A stretch of 22,849 bases of DNA, from NCBI GenBank assembly GCA_000438255.1, contig FR901864.1, positions 1-22,849 of the forward strand. The letters run 5' to 3'. Both the position numbers and the translations under genes were made by a program. Of this stretch, positions 1 to 7,735 are shown one piece after another; the first letter of the stretch is position 1; each line of letters opens with the position of its first letter. The notes under the pieces are model-generated. The model was not told the DNA's origin, ran no database searches, and saw only the letters and a list, made by a program, of their open reading frames with translations. This stretch comes from Clostridium sp. CAG:389. Its GTDB lineage: Bacteria > Bacillota > Clostridia > TANB77 > CAG-508.

Positions 1-307
1 CTGTATTTAATGCTTCTAATATTGTTTTTCCTGTTAAAATTTCTCCTGCCATTGCAGCTGAGTGTGTCATTCCTGAACATCCAATTGTTTCTATTAATGC
101 TTCTTGGATTATTCCATCCTTTACATTTAATGTTAATTTACATGCTCCTTGTTGTGGTGCGCACCATCCTATACCATGTGTTAAACCTGATATATCTTTA
201 ATTTCTTTTGCTTTTACCCATTTTCCTTCTTCTGGAATTGGTGCTGGTCCATGGTCTACTCCTTTTGCTACTTTACACATTCCTTCTAATTCTTTTGAAT
301 AAATCAT
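1..307 (-). CDS. NifU-like iron-sulfur cluster assembly scaffold protein, N-terminal part
   Basis: The reading frame starts at 307 and leaves the window, so only 102 N-terminal residues are visible. An AGGAG site sits 8 nt before the ATG. The protein begins MIYSKELEGMCKVAKG and contains DHGPAPIPEEGKW, GLTHGIGWCAPQQGACKL and IETIGCSGMTHSA. Cysteines at 11, 49, 56 and 77 include a pattern expected of a NifU-type scaffold, which holds an Fe-S cluster before handing it to apoproteins. The sequence matches my memory of the clostridial family annotated as iron-sulfur cluster assembly scaffold that usually sits beside a 'GGGtGRT' protein; that partner would lie outside this window. It follows the YezG-like gene by 47 bp on the same strand. 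Family call is from recognition, not from a search. Confidence 0.75.
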   Translation of the reverse strand, partial: MIYSKELEGMCKVAKGVDHGPAPIPEEGKWVKAKEIKDISGLTHGIGWCAPQQGACKLTLNVKDGIIQEALIETIGCSGMTHSAAMAGEILTGKTILEALNT

Positions 308-354
308 CTTTTTTGCTCCTTTCATTCGCTTTTGCGTTGATTTGTTATTTTATT

Positions 355-1032
355 TTATTTTATTTGCCCATTGGACATAATAATCTGGTTTATAATTTTC
401 TCATCCTTAGTTGCAACATACTCTATATTTTGTTCACTATCATAATTTTCAGTATCATAGTCAACTATATTTTTAATATTTTTTATGTATATACCAGTTT
501 CATATCTTTCTCTTCTTTTTACAACCTTTTCACCTAGTAAATATCTTTCAATAATTTTATGTTCTTCTTTGCTCAACTGTTCTTCCCTAATTCCAAGATT
601 GTTATATCTCCAAATAATATGTCTTTCATAACTTGAAAATTTTGATTTAGTCAAGTCTTCATAATCATATTCAACTTTAAACTTTATTCCTTCAATTTTC
701 ATAGTAAGATTTGACCATGTTGATGTAAGTTCTAATTTTTTGAATTCTTCTCTTAGGTCTACAATTTTTTCATATAATATATTTACTAATTTCAAATATT
801 CTTTTTCATCTAAATTAAATTTTTGTGGTATTTCATAGACATTTACAGGGTTCTTCTTAAATATTCCTTTTGGAATATAATAGAAGAATAATTCCCCTGT
901 TTTTCGTCTATCTATAAGGTCTGATACTGATGCATATAAATACATTTTATCCCATTTTTCTGGAATCATATAAAATATGCGCCTTTGGATGTCTTCGTAC
1001 ATCTCTTTTATTTTCTTTGTATGTTTTAACAT
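355..1032 (-). CDS. YezG-family immunity protein (DUF600-like)
   Basis: A 225-residue soluble protein with no signal peptide or membrane segment. The N-terminal two thirds match the YezG/DUF600 pattern: an opening helix (KEMYEDIQRRIFYMIPEKWDKMYLYASV), a segment with FFYYIPKG, then STWSNLTMKIEG, FKVEYDYEDL and SSYERHIIWRYNNLGI. Known YezG-type proteins neutralise LXG-type polymorphic toxins such as YeeF. Residues from about 160 on form a Lys/Glu-rich tail longer than I expect for the family. The start lies 8 nt after the gpmI stop, with only a weak GGGG site, so translation is probably coupled to gpmI. No toxin gene is visible in the window, so this is an orphan or bystander immunity gene. Confidence is good for the family and low for the partner. 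Confidence 0.75.
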   Translation of the reverse strand: MLKHTKKIKEMYEDIQRRIFYMIPEKWDKMYLYASVSDLIDRRKTGELFFYYIPKGIFKKNPVNVYEIPQKFNLDEKEYLKLVNILYEKIVDLREEFKKLELTSTWSNLTMKIEGIKFKVEYDYEDLTKSKFSSYERHIIWRYNNLGIREEQLSKEEHKIIERYLLGEKVVKRRERYETGIYIKNIKNIVDYDTENYDSEQNIEYVATKDEKIINQIIMSNGQIK

Positions 1033-1040
1033 ATTTACCC

Positions 1041-2579
1041 CTATTCTCTGATTAATAGGCTTTCTCCTGTCATTTCTTCTGGTTGTTTAATTCCCATTAA
1101 GTCAAGCATTGTTGGTGCTAAATCTGCTAATTTTCCATTTTCTTTTAGTTTATAATTTTTATTAGCTGTTACAAGTATAATTGGCACTGGATTTGTTGTA
1201 TGTGCTGTATGTGGTTCTCCTGTTTTATAATCTATCATTTGTTCTGCATTTCCGTGGTCCGCTGTTATTAATAGATTTCCTTGTTTTTCTTCTATTATTT
1301 TTACAATTCTTCCTACACATCCATCTACTGCTTCTACTGCTTTAATTGCAGCTTGTAAACTTCCTGTGTGTCCAACCATATCTGTATTTGCAAAATTTAA
1401 AATTACTACATCATATTTATCATTTTCTAATGCTTCACATACTTTGTCTGTAACTTCATATGCACTCATTTCTGGTTTCATATCATATGTTTCTACTTTT
1501 GGTGATGGTACTAATATTCGGTCTTCTCCTGGATATTGTTTTTCTTCTCCACCATTAAAGAAGAATGTTACATGTGCATATTTTTCTGTTTCAGCTATTC
1601 TTAATTGTGTTAATCCTGCTTCACTTACAACTTCACCAAATGTATTTTTTAGTGGTTCTTTTTTAAATGCAACATGTACATTTGGCATTGTTTCATCATA
1701 ACTTGTGAAACATACATAATATAAGTTCATTTTTTTAGTTTCAAATCCATCGAATTCTGGATCTACTATGGCTCTTGTTATTTCTCTTGCTCTATCTGGT
1801 CTAAAATTAAAGAATATTACAGAATCATTTTCCTCTATTTTTGCAACTGGTTCATTTCCATTACAAATTACTGTTGGTACAACAAATTCATCAAATACTT
1901 CTTTTTGATAAGAATCTTCAATTGCTTTTATTGGATCTCCTGCTTTTTCTCCTTCTCCATTTACTAGTGCATCATAACATTTTTGGACTCTTTGCCATCT
2001 CTTATCTCTATCCATTGCATAAAATCTTCCTGATAGTGATGCTATTTTTCCAATTCCTTTTTCTTTCATTTTTTCTTGCAATTCAGCAACATAAGTTTCT
2101 GCTGATGCTGGTGGAGTATCTCTACCATCTAAGAAACAGTGAACATATACATCTTCAAAGTCTCTTCTTTTAGCCATTTCTAATAATCCATATAAATGTC
2201 TGTTGTGGCTGTGAACTCCTCCATCTGATACTAATCCTAGAATGTGTAATTTTGAATTGTGTTTTTTACAATTTTCAATTGCAGCTATAAATTCTGGATT
2301 ACTGAAAAAGTCTCCATCTTCTATTGATTTTGTTATTCTTGTTAATTCTTGATATACTATTCTTCCTGCACCTATATTTGTGTGTCCTACTTCTGAATTT
2401 CCCATTTGTCCTTCTGGTAGTCCTACATGTAGTCCACTTGTAAATATGTCTGTGTTTGGATATTTTTTCATTAGTTTATCAATATTAGGTGTATTTGCTA
2501 GTTTTATAGCATTTCCGTCTTTATTTTTATTGTCTCCAAAACCATCTAATATCATTAGCATTGTTACTTTATCTTTCAT
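1041..2579 (-). CDS. gpmI: 2,3-bisphosphoglycerate-independent phosphoglycerate mutase
   Basis: A 512-residue cytosolic enzyme of normal length for the Mn-dependent, cofactor-independent mutase; it interconverts 3- and 2-phosphoglycerate in glycolysis. Visible landmarks are the metal-binding Asp12 in LMILDGFGDN, the catalytic Ser62 in GQMGNSEVGHTN, the CFLDGRDTPP and SGRFYAMDRDKRW segments of the inserted phosphotransferase domain, and ITADHGNAEQM and HTAHTTNPVP near the C terminus. It is the third gene of pgk-tpiA-gpmI, 95 bp after tpiA. The start at 2579 gives the expected 11 residues before Asp12, but the best Shine-Dalgarno site lies about 30 nt upstream and leads a five-codon mini-ORF instead (see 2592-2621). 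In-frame TGA at 2592 rules out a longer GpmI. Confidence 0.96.
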   Translation of the reverse strand: MKDKVTMLMILDGFGDNKNKDGNAIKLANTPNIDKLMKKYPNTDIFTSGLHVGLPEGQMGNSEVGHTNIGAGRIVYQELTRITKSIEDGDFFSNPEFIAAIENCKKHNSKLHILGLVSDGGVHSHNRHLYGLLEMAKRRDFEDVYVHCFLDGRDTPPASAETYVAELQEKMKEKGIGKIASLSGRFYAMDRDKRWQRVQKCYDALVNGEGEKAGDPIKAIEDSYQKEVFDEFVVPTVICNGNEPVAKIEENDSVIFFNFRPDRAREITRAIVDPEFDGFETKKMNLYYVCFTSYDETMPNVHVAFKKEPLKNTFGEVVSEAGLTQLRIAETEKYAHVTFFFNGGEEKQYPGEDRILVPSPKVETYDMKPEMSAYEVTDKVCEALENDKYDVVILNFANTDMVGHTGSLQAAIKAVEAVDGCVGRIVKIIEEKQGNLLITADHGNAEQMIDYKTGEPHTAHTTNPVPIILVTANKNYKLKENGKLADLAPTMLDLMGIKQPEEMTGESLLIRE

Positions 2580-2591
2580 TATTAGTCTATG

Positions 2592-2621
2592 TCAGTTTAT
2601 TACTAACATATTCCTCCTTCC
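2592..2621 (-). promoter_or_regulatory. Strong RBS plus five-codon upstream mini-ORF before gpmI
   Basis: On the minus strand, GGAAGGAGG (2613-2621) is followed at short spacing by ATG at 2609, then TTA GTA ATA AAC TGA ending at 2592. The gpmI ATG follows 12 nt later in the same frame, without a good ribosome site of its own. This would give a leader peptide MLVIN and re-initiation at gpmI. It could equally be a chance ATG with ribosomes reaching gpmI by a relaxed site. Confidence 0.45.
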
Positions 2622-2674
2622 TTTTATGCTTTTATAATTATACATTTTATTGATTATATTTATATAATATATCA

Positions 2675-3427
2675 TTAATCTGCATAATTTACTATTTTAG
2701 CGAATTCATCGGATTTTAAACTTGCTCCTCCAACTAAGCCACCATCTATATCTGACATTTCAAACAATTCTTTTGCATTGCTTGATTTTACGCTACCTCC
2801 ATACTGTATTATAACTCTGTTTGCTACATTTTGTCCATAGATTTGACAAATTTTGTCTCGAATAGATTTTATTGCATCATTTGCTTGTTCAGATGTTGCT
2901 GTTTTACCTGTTCCAATAGCCCAAATTGGTTCATATGCAATTATTGTATTTTGAACTTGTTCTTCTGTTAATCCTTCTAATGCTAGTTCTGTTTGTTTTG
3001 TAATAATTTCTTGTGTTTGATTTGCTTCTCTTTGTTCTAATGTTTCTCCTACACATACAATTGGTTTTAAATCATTTGCAAATGCAGCTTTTATTTTTTT
3101 GTTTACTGTTTCATCTGTTTCGTTAAAATATTGTCTTCTTTCAGAATGTCCTATTATAACATATTCAACACCAATTGATTTTAGCATTTTTCCTGAAACT
3201 TCACCTGTGTATGCTCCACTTTCTTCAAAGTGCATGTTTTGTGCTCCTATTTTGATATTTGTATTTTGTGCTGTTAATAGTGCATAAAATAAATCTGTAT
3301 ATGGTACACATAGTATTACTTCATTTTCTGTGTCTTTTACTAATGGTGTCAATTTGTCTATAAATTCTATTGCTTCATTTGGAAGCATATTCATTTTCCA
3401 GTTTCCTGCGATTACTTTTCTTCTCAT
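2675..3427 (-). CDS. tpiA: Triose-phosphate isomerase
   Basis: A 250-residue TIM-barrel enzyme that interconverts dihydroxyacetone phosphate and glyceraldehyde 3-phosphate in the cytosol. The active site is complete: Asn9 and Lys11 in GNWKMN, His94 in IIGHSERR, Glu166 in AYEPIWAIGTGK, and the phosphate-binding loop YGGSVKSSNA. The frame is open 19 codons further upstream (to 3484), but the start at 3427 is chosen because GGAGAG lies 7 nt before it and because the family begins with this short RKVIAGNWKMN stretch. The gene follows pgk by 67 bp, and that gap folds into a hairpin (3452-3487). It precedes gpmI, in a standard clostridial glycolytic operon. Confidence 0.96.
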   Translation of the reverse strand: MRRKVIAGNWKMNMLPNEAIEFIDKLTPLVKDTENEVILCVPYTDLFYALLTAQNTNIKIGAQNMHFEESGAYTGEVSGKMLKSIGVEYVIIGHSERRQYFNETDETVNKKIKAAFANDLKPIVCVGETLEQREANQTQEIITKQTELALEGLTEEQVQNTIIAYEPIWAIGTGKTATSEQANDAIKSIRDKICQIYGQNVANRVIIQYGGSVKSSNAKELFEMSDIDGGLVGGASLKSDEFAKIVNYAD

Positions 3428-3451
3428 AACTTTCTCTCCATTCAAATTTTT

Positions 3452-3487
3452 GGATTGGGAACAAAATTTAACTCCGTTCTCCAATCC
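3452..3487 (-). repeat. Hairpin in the pgk-tpiA junction
   Basis: The minus-strand RNA reads GGATTGG, A, GAAC, a 13-nt loop, then GTTC CCAATCC: an 11-bp stem with one bulged A. No U tract follows on the minus strand, so it is not a usual terminator for pgk. It could be a processing or stability element that sets different levels for pgk and tpiA. On the plus strand a T-rich run follows, but no plus-strand gene ends here. Confidence 0.6.
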
Positions 3488-3494
3488 TTATTTT

Positions 3495-4679
3495 TTATTT
3501 ATCTTGTAAACATTCAATTCCTGGTAATTTTTTACCTTCTAAGAATTCTAATGATGCTCCACCACCAGTAGAAATATGTGTCATTTTATCAGCTAATCCT
3601 GCTTTTTCTACTGCTGCTGCTGAATCTCCACCACCAATTATTGTTGTTGCATCTAATTCTGCAAGAGTTTTTGCTATTTCATTTGTTCCAATTGCAAATT
3701 GATCAAATTCAAATAGTCCTAGTGGTCCATTCCAAATTACAGTTTTGGCATTTTTTAATTCATTTTTGAACATTTCTATTGTTTTTTCTCCAATGTCAAA
3801 TCCTTCCCATTCATCTGGAATTTCTGTCCATGCTACTGTTTTACTTTCTGTATCTGGTTTGAATTCTTTTCCTATTTTTGTATCTATTGGTAATAGTAAT
3901 TTTACACCTTTTGATTTTGCTTTTTCCATAGCTTCTAATGCTAATCCTGTTTTTTCTACTTCACATAGTGAATTTCCTACATTATATCCTTGTGCTTTAA
4001 AGAATGTATATGCCATTCCTCCACCAATCATTAATGTATCAACTTTATCTAATAAGCTATCAATTACTCCTATTTTATCTGAAACTTTTGCTCCTCCAAG
4101 TATTGCTACAAATGGTCTTTCTGGATTATTTACAGCATTTCCTAGGAATTTTAATTCTTTTTCTATTAAAAATCCTGATACTCCTGGGATATAATCTGCT
4201 ATTCCTGTTGTTGATGCATGTGCTCTATGTGCTGTTCCAAATGCATCGTTTACAAATATTTCTGCCATTGATGCTAATTTTTTAGCAAATTCTGGATCAT
4301 TATCTGTTTCTTCTTTATGGAATCTAACATTTTCAAGTAGCAATATTTCGCCTTCTTTTAGGTTTTCGGCTTTTGTTGTAGCATCTTCTCCTATTACATC
4401 ATTTGCCATTATTACTTCTTTTCCTAGTAGCTTTGATAGTTCTTTTGCTACTGGTTTTAGTGAGTATTCTGGTTTTACTTCTCCCTTTGGTCTTCCTAAA
4501 TGTGATGCTAATATTATTTTGCAATTTTGTTCTAATAGGTATTTTATTGTTGGTAATGCTGCTTTTATTCTTGTGTTGTCTGTGATATTTTGATTTTCGT
4601 CCATTGGTACATTGAAGTCACATCTTACAAATACTTTTTTTCCTTTCAAATCAATGTCTTTTACTGTTTTTTTGTTCAT
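3495..4679 (-). CDS. pgk: Phosphoglycerate kinase
   Basis: A 394-residue two-domain cytosolic kinase that makes ATP from ADP and 1,3-bisphosphoglycerate. Landmarks: VRCDFNVPMDE near residues 18-28, ASHLGRPKGE, LLLENVRFHKEETDND, ILGGAKVSDKIGVI, NGPLGLFEF, and the C-terminal nucleotide motif IGGGDSAAAVEKAG. Length is typical. Two ATGs lie six nucleotides apart; the one at 4679 is chosen because the AGAAGGA site is 6 nt from it but only 1 nt from the upstream ATG at 4685. It is the first gene of the operon pgk-tpiA-gpmI. A glyceraldehyde 3-phosphate dehydrogenase gene, often next to pgk, is not in the window. Confidence 0.96.
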   Translation of the reverse strand: MNKKTVKDIDLKGKKVFVRCDFNVPMDENQNITDNTRIKAALPTIKYLLEQNCKIILASHLGRPKGEVKPEYSLKPVAKELSKLLGKEVIMANDVIGEDATTKAENLKEGEILLLENVRFHKEETDNDPEFAKKLASMAEIFVNDAFGTAHRAHASTTGIADYIPGVSGFLIEKELKFLGNAVNNPERPFVAILGGAKVSDKIGVIDSLLDKVDTLMIGGGMAYTFFKAQGYNVGNSLCEVEKTGLALEAMEKAKSKGVKLLLPIDTKIGKEFKPDTESKTVAWTEIPDEWEGFDIGEKTIEMFKNELKNAKTVIWNGPLGLFEFDQFAIGTNEIAKTLAELDATTIIGGGDSAAAVEKAGLADKMTHISTGGGASLEFLEGKKLPGIECLQDK

Positions 4680-4766
4680 TTTCATTCCTTCTTTCTTTTA
4701 GGCTTTTGCCTATTTTGTTTTATTACTATTTTATAGTTTTTACCTATTTTTGCTACTTGATACAAT

Positions 4767-4798
4767 TTTATACTAAAAAATAATACTTTTCAAGTATT
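4767..4798 (-). promoter_or_regulatory. Candidate pgk operon promoter with overlapping inverted repeat
   Basis: On the minus strand TTGAAA (4788-4793) and TATAAA (4767-4772) are separated by 15 bp, which is short for a sigma-A promoter. A perfect inverted repeat, AATACTT-3-AAGTATT at 4782-4798, covers the -35 element and could be an operator. A small hairpin TAGGC-TTTT-GCCTA (4699-4712) lies in the leader just before the pgk ribosome site. The remaining bases between pgk and the HTH gene are AT-rich with no ORF. Confidence 0.35.
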
Positions 4799-4892
4799 CT
4801 TCCGCTATTTTTACATTTTTAAATGTCAGCATCAATTAATAATAATTTAATTATTATATAAATATCGCAATTGTTCATATTAATCAATTTTG

Positions 4893-4923
4893 TTGTCAAG
4901 GTTCTATGATACTTTTATCATAG
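4893..4923 (+). promoter_or_regulatory. Promoter of the HTH gene with a palindrome over the -10
   Basis: TTGTCA (4893-4898) and TATCAT (4916-4921) are 17 bp apart. The -10 lies in a perfect inverted repeat CTATGATA-CTTT-TATCATAG (4904-4923). A second dyad, ATTATG-A-CATAAT, lies further down before the ribosome site. Such dyads are the expected operator form for an autorepressing XRE protein. Because six T residues follow the palindrome, it might also fold as a weak terminator if transcription entered from upstream. Confidence 0.45.
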
Positions 4924-4977
4924 TTTTTTAATTTCAATTATGACATAATTATCACAAAAATAGATGGAGGCTTCTAC

Positions 4978-5193
4978 ATGATTAAAGAATATAGACAAAA
5001 AAATGGTTTTTCACAAGAAGAACTTGCTGAAAAAATAGATATAAGTTGGAGACACTTGCAACGCTTAGAACATAATGAATCAAAAACTACTGTAAAAACT
5101 TTAAAAAAGCTTATTAAAGTACTTAAAATATCTGATAAAGATATTTTAGATTATTTAAAAAATAATACAAACTCTGATGAAGATGAATATTGA
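4978..5193 (+). CDS. Small XRE-family helix-turn-helix regulator
   Basis: A 71-residue protein that is almost entirely one DNA-binding domain: MIKEYRQKNGFSQEELAEKI, then DISWRHLQRLEHNESKTTVK, then a helix ending in ILDYLKNN and an acidic tail NSDEDEY. This is the five-helix XRE/Cro fold with the recognition helix around residues 22-33. No effector domain is present, so it probably acts as a dimer on nearby dyads. GGAGG lies 7 nt before the ATG. It is divergent from pgk and convergent with clpC. Its target is unknown; autoregulation through the 4904-4923 palindrome is an inference. Confidence 0.85.
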   Translation: MIKEYRQKNGFSQEELAEKIDISWRHLQRLEHNESKTTVKTLKKLIKVLKISDKDILDYLKNNTNSDEDEY

Positions 5194-5225
5194 GACAGTT
5201 TATGACTGTCTCAATTGTTTTTTTG
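5190..5225 (+). terminator. Intrinsic terminator of the HTH gene, overlapping both convergent stop codons
   Basis: TTGAGACAG (5190-5198), loop TTTATGA, CTGTCTCAA (5206-5214), followed by TTG and a T run on the plus strand. The HTH stop (TGA, 5191-5193) is in the first arm. The clpC stop (5200-5202) is in the loop, so the second arm encodes the last clpC codons on the other strand. On the minus strand no U tract follows, so it should terminate the plus-strand transcript only. Confidence 0.8.
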
Positions 5226-7653
5226 TTATTTTATTAACTTTACCTTTAACCAATTTACCATCCAAAATATCTTCTGCCAATTTGTCCTCAACTAAATTTT
5301 GAATAGTTCTTCTTAAAGGTCTTGCACCAAAGTTTTTGTCAATACCTTCTTTTGCAACCATTTCTTTAACATCTGGTTCAAACTCGATATCATATTTTTG
5401 TTCTTTTAATCTATTTACAACTTCTTTAAGCATGATATCTATAATTTGATTTATATCAGTATCATTTAATTTATGGAATACAATTATTTCATCAATACGA
5501 TTTATAAATTCCGGTCTCAATTCTTTTTTCAATTCTGCCATAACTTCTTTTTTAATTTCTTCATATTCTTTTTTAGAATCTTCTTTTCCATCTTGATTTG
5601 CAAAACCTAATTGTTTTCTATCTGTAATTAGTCTTGCTCCTAAATTTGAAGTCATTATTATAACTGTATTTTTGAAATTTACTGTTCTTCCTTGACTATC
5701 TGTTAATCTACCATCTTCAAGTATTTGAAGCAACATATTCATAACATCTGGATGAGCTTTCTCAATTTCATCAAATAAAACTACTGAATATGGTTTTCTT
5801 CTTATTTTTTCAGTTAATTGACCACCATCATCAAAACCTACATATCCTGGGGGAGCTCCTATTAATTTAGATACAGAATGTGGTTCCATAAATTCAGACA
5901 TATCTAATCTTATCATCGCATTTTCGTCTCCAAATAGGACTTCTGCCAATGCTTTTGAAAGTTCTGTTTTACCAACACCTGTTGGTCCTAAAAATAGGAA
6001 TGAACCTATTGGTCTCTTTGGGTCTTTTAGCCCAACTCTACCTCTTCTTATAGCCTTTGAAACCGCTTCTACTGCTTCATTTTGACCAATAACCCTTTTA
6101 TGCAATTCTTGTTCAAGATTTTTTAATTTTTCATTTTCATCCTCTGTTATTTTTTTAGCAGGAATACCTGTCCAATTAGCAATAACCTCAGCAATATTTT
6201 CTTCTGTTATAGTAACAATTGATTTCGTATTTTTGTTTTTCCACTTACTCTGCTCTTCTTCAAATCTTTCTCTTAAAGCCTTCTCAGAATCTCTTAACTC
6301 TGCTGCTTTTTCAAATTTTTGATTTAATACAGCCTCTTCTTTTTCATTTTTTGTCTTTTCAATTTCTTCTTGCAATTCTTTTAAACTATCAGGCTCTGTA
6401 TATGTTTTTAACCTAGCCTTTGAAGAAGCTTCATCAATTAAATCAATTGCTTTATCTGGCAAAAACCTATCCGTTACATATCTTATAGATAATTTTACTG
6501 CTGCTTCAATTGCTTCATCTGTAATTTTTACATTATGATGTGCCTCGTATTTATCTCTAATTCCTTTTAAAATCTGAATTGTATCTTTTTCAGATGGCTC
6601 ATTTACAATAACTGGGCTAAATCTTCTTTCAAGAGCTGCATCTTTTTCAATAAATTTCCTATATTCATTTAAAGTTGTTGCACCAACTAATTGAATCTCT
6701 CCTCTTGCAAGTAATGGCTTCAAAATATTAGCTGCATCAATTGCCCCTTCTGCCGCACCAGCTCCAACAATTGTATGAATTTCATCTATGAAAAGAATTA
6801 TATCACCAGCTTTTTTAACTTCATTTAAAGCTTTTTTTATTCTCTCCTCAAAATCTCCTCTATATTTTGCACCTGCAACCATTCCAGAAATATCAAGTGT
6901 TACAACTCTTTTATCTTTCAAAACTTCTGGTACATCACCAGATGCTATCTTTTGAGCTAACCCCTCAACTGCTGCTGTTTTACCAACACCAGGTTCACCT
7001 ATCAAACATGGATTATTTTTAGTTCTTCTTGATAAAATCTCAATTACTCTCTCAATTTCTTGTTTTCTTCCTATTACAGGGTCTAATTTTCCCTCTTCTG
7101 CTTTTTTAGTTAAATCTTCTCCAAATTGATTTAATGTTGGTGTTTGATTATAACTACCTTTGCCTCTTCTTTTTGCTCCATTTACATTATTTGTACTATC
7201 ATCATTTGAATTGTAATCTTCTCCTTCATTTATGACTTTTATTATTTCATTATAAAGTTTTGGAATATTTACATTTAAATCTAGTAAGATTTTTGCTGCA
7301 ACACAGTCTCCTTCTCTTAATATTCCTATTAAAAGATGTTCTGTTCCTATAAAGTTATATCCTAATTTTCTTGCTTCAATAAATGCTGATTCTACAACTC
7401 TTTTAGTTCTTGGTGTAAAATCAACTATATTTTCAATTGGTTCATCTCTACCAATTAGTTCTTCAATTTTATTTAGAATATCATCTGCTGTTACATTTTG
7501 ATTTTCTAATACTTTTGATGCTATTCCGTTTCCCTCTTTTGCTAGTCCATATAATATGTGCTCTGTTCCTATGTAGCTATGCCCTAGCTCTAATGCTATG
7601 TCATTTGCAATTTCTATTGCTTTATTTGCTCTATTTGTAAATTTGTATGTCAT
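5200..7653 (-). CDS. clpC: ATP-dependent Clp protease ATP-binding subunit ClpC
   Basis: An 817-residue Hsp100/AAA+ unfoldase that feeds substrates to ClpP. Domain order: two Clp-N repeats (about 1-70 and 75-145), AAA1 with Walker A GEPGVGKT (219-226) and FIDEIHTIVGAG, a coiled-coil middle domain with a UVR-like stretch (about 427-462), AAA2 with Walker A GPTGVGKT (556-563) and VVLFDEIEKAHPDV, and a C-terminal D2-small domain. The UVR-containing middle domain and the operon separate ClpC from ClpB and ClpE. In this family the middle domain and N domain receive adaptors and McsB-made phosphoarginine marks. It is the last gene of ctsR-mcsA-mcsB-clpC, 82 bp after mcsB. GGGAG precedes the ATG. No clear terminator is seen on its own strand. 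Confidence 0.96.
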   Translation of the reverse strand: MTYKFTNRANKAIEIANDIALELGHSYIGTEHILYGLAKEGNGIASKVLENQNVTADDILNKIEELIGRDEPIENIVDFTPRTKRVVESAFIEARKLGYNFIGTEHLLIGILREGDCVAAKILLDLNVNIPKLYNEIIKVINEGEDYNSNDDSTNNVNGAKRRGKGSYNQTPTLNQFGEDLTKKAEEGKLDPVIGRKQEIERVIEILSRRTKNNPCLIGEPGVGKTAAVEGLAQKIASGDVPEVLKDKRVVTLDISGMVAGAKYRGDFEERIKKALNEVKKAGDIILFIDEIHTIVGAGAAEGAIDAANILKPLLARGEIQLVGATTLNEYRKFIEKDAALERRFSPVIVNEPSEKDTIQILKGIRDKYEAHHNVKITDEAIEAAVKLSIRYVTDRFLPDKAIDLIDEASSKARLKTYTEPDSLKELQEEIEKTKNEKEEAVLNQKFEKAAELRDSEKALRERFEEEQSKWKNKNTKSIVTITEENIAEVIANWTGIPAKKITEDENEKLKNLEQELHKRVIGQNEAVEAVSKAIRRGRVGLKDPKRPIGSFLFLGPTGVGKTELSKALAEVLFGDENAMIRLDMSEFMEPHSVSKLIGAPPGYVGFDDGGQLTEKIRRKPYSVVLFDEIEKAHPDVMNMLLQILEDGRLTDSQGRTVNFKNTVIIMTSNLGARLITDRKQLGFANQDGKEDSKKEYEEIKKEVMAELKKELRPEFINRIDEIIVFHKLNDTDINQIIDIMLKEVVNRLKEQKYDIEFEPDVKEMVAKEGIDKNFGARPLRRTIQNLVEDKLAEDILDGKLVKGKVNKITKKQLRQS

Positions 7654-7735
7654 TTTAATTCACTCCCTTCATTTTTGTCCTTTAGGAGACATATCTTTTT
7701 GTCACATCATTTTCATGTTCTTTTAAGAAGCGTCC

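Noticed and set aside
1366..1701. Plus-strand open frames inside gpmI and other plus-strand frames inside pgk, clpC, mcsB, recN and ohyA
   Set aside because: They are antisense to genes with clear family motifs, lack ribosome sites, and are hydrophobic Leu/Ser/Phe-rich translations typical of the reverse strand of AT-rich genes.
2577..2609. Stop codon TGA in the gpmI leader read as recoded UGA, giving a longer GpmI
   Set aside because: TGA ends other genes here (the HTH gene at 5191-5193), so it is a normal stop, and GpmI starting at 2579 already has the usual N-terminal length.
4904..4929. Palindrome plus T run before the HTH gene as an intrinsic terminator
   Set aside because: No gene is read into it from the left on the plus strand, and it overlaps a promoter; an operator is more likely.
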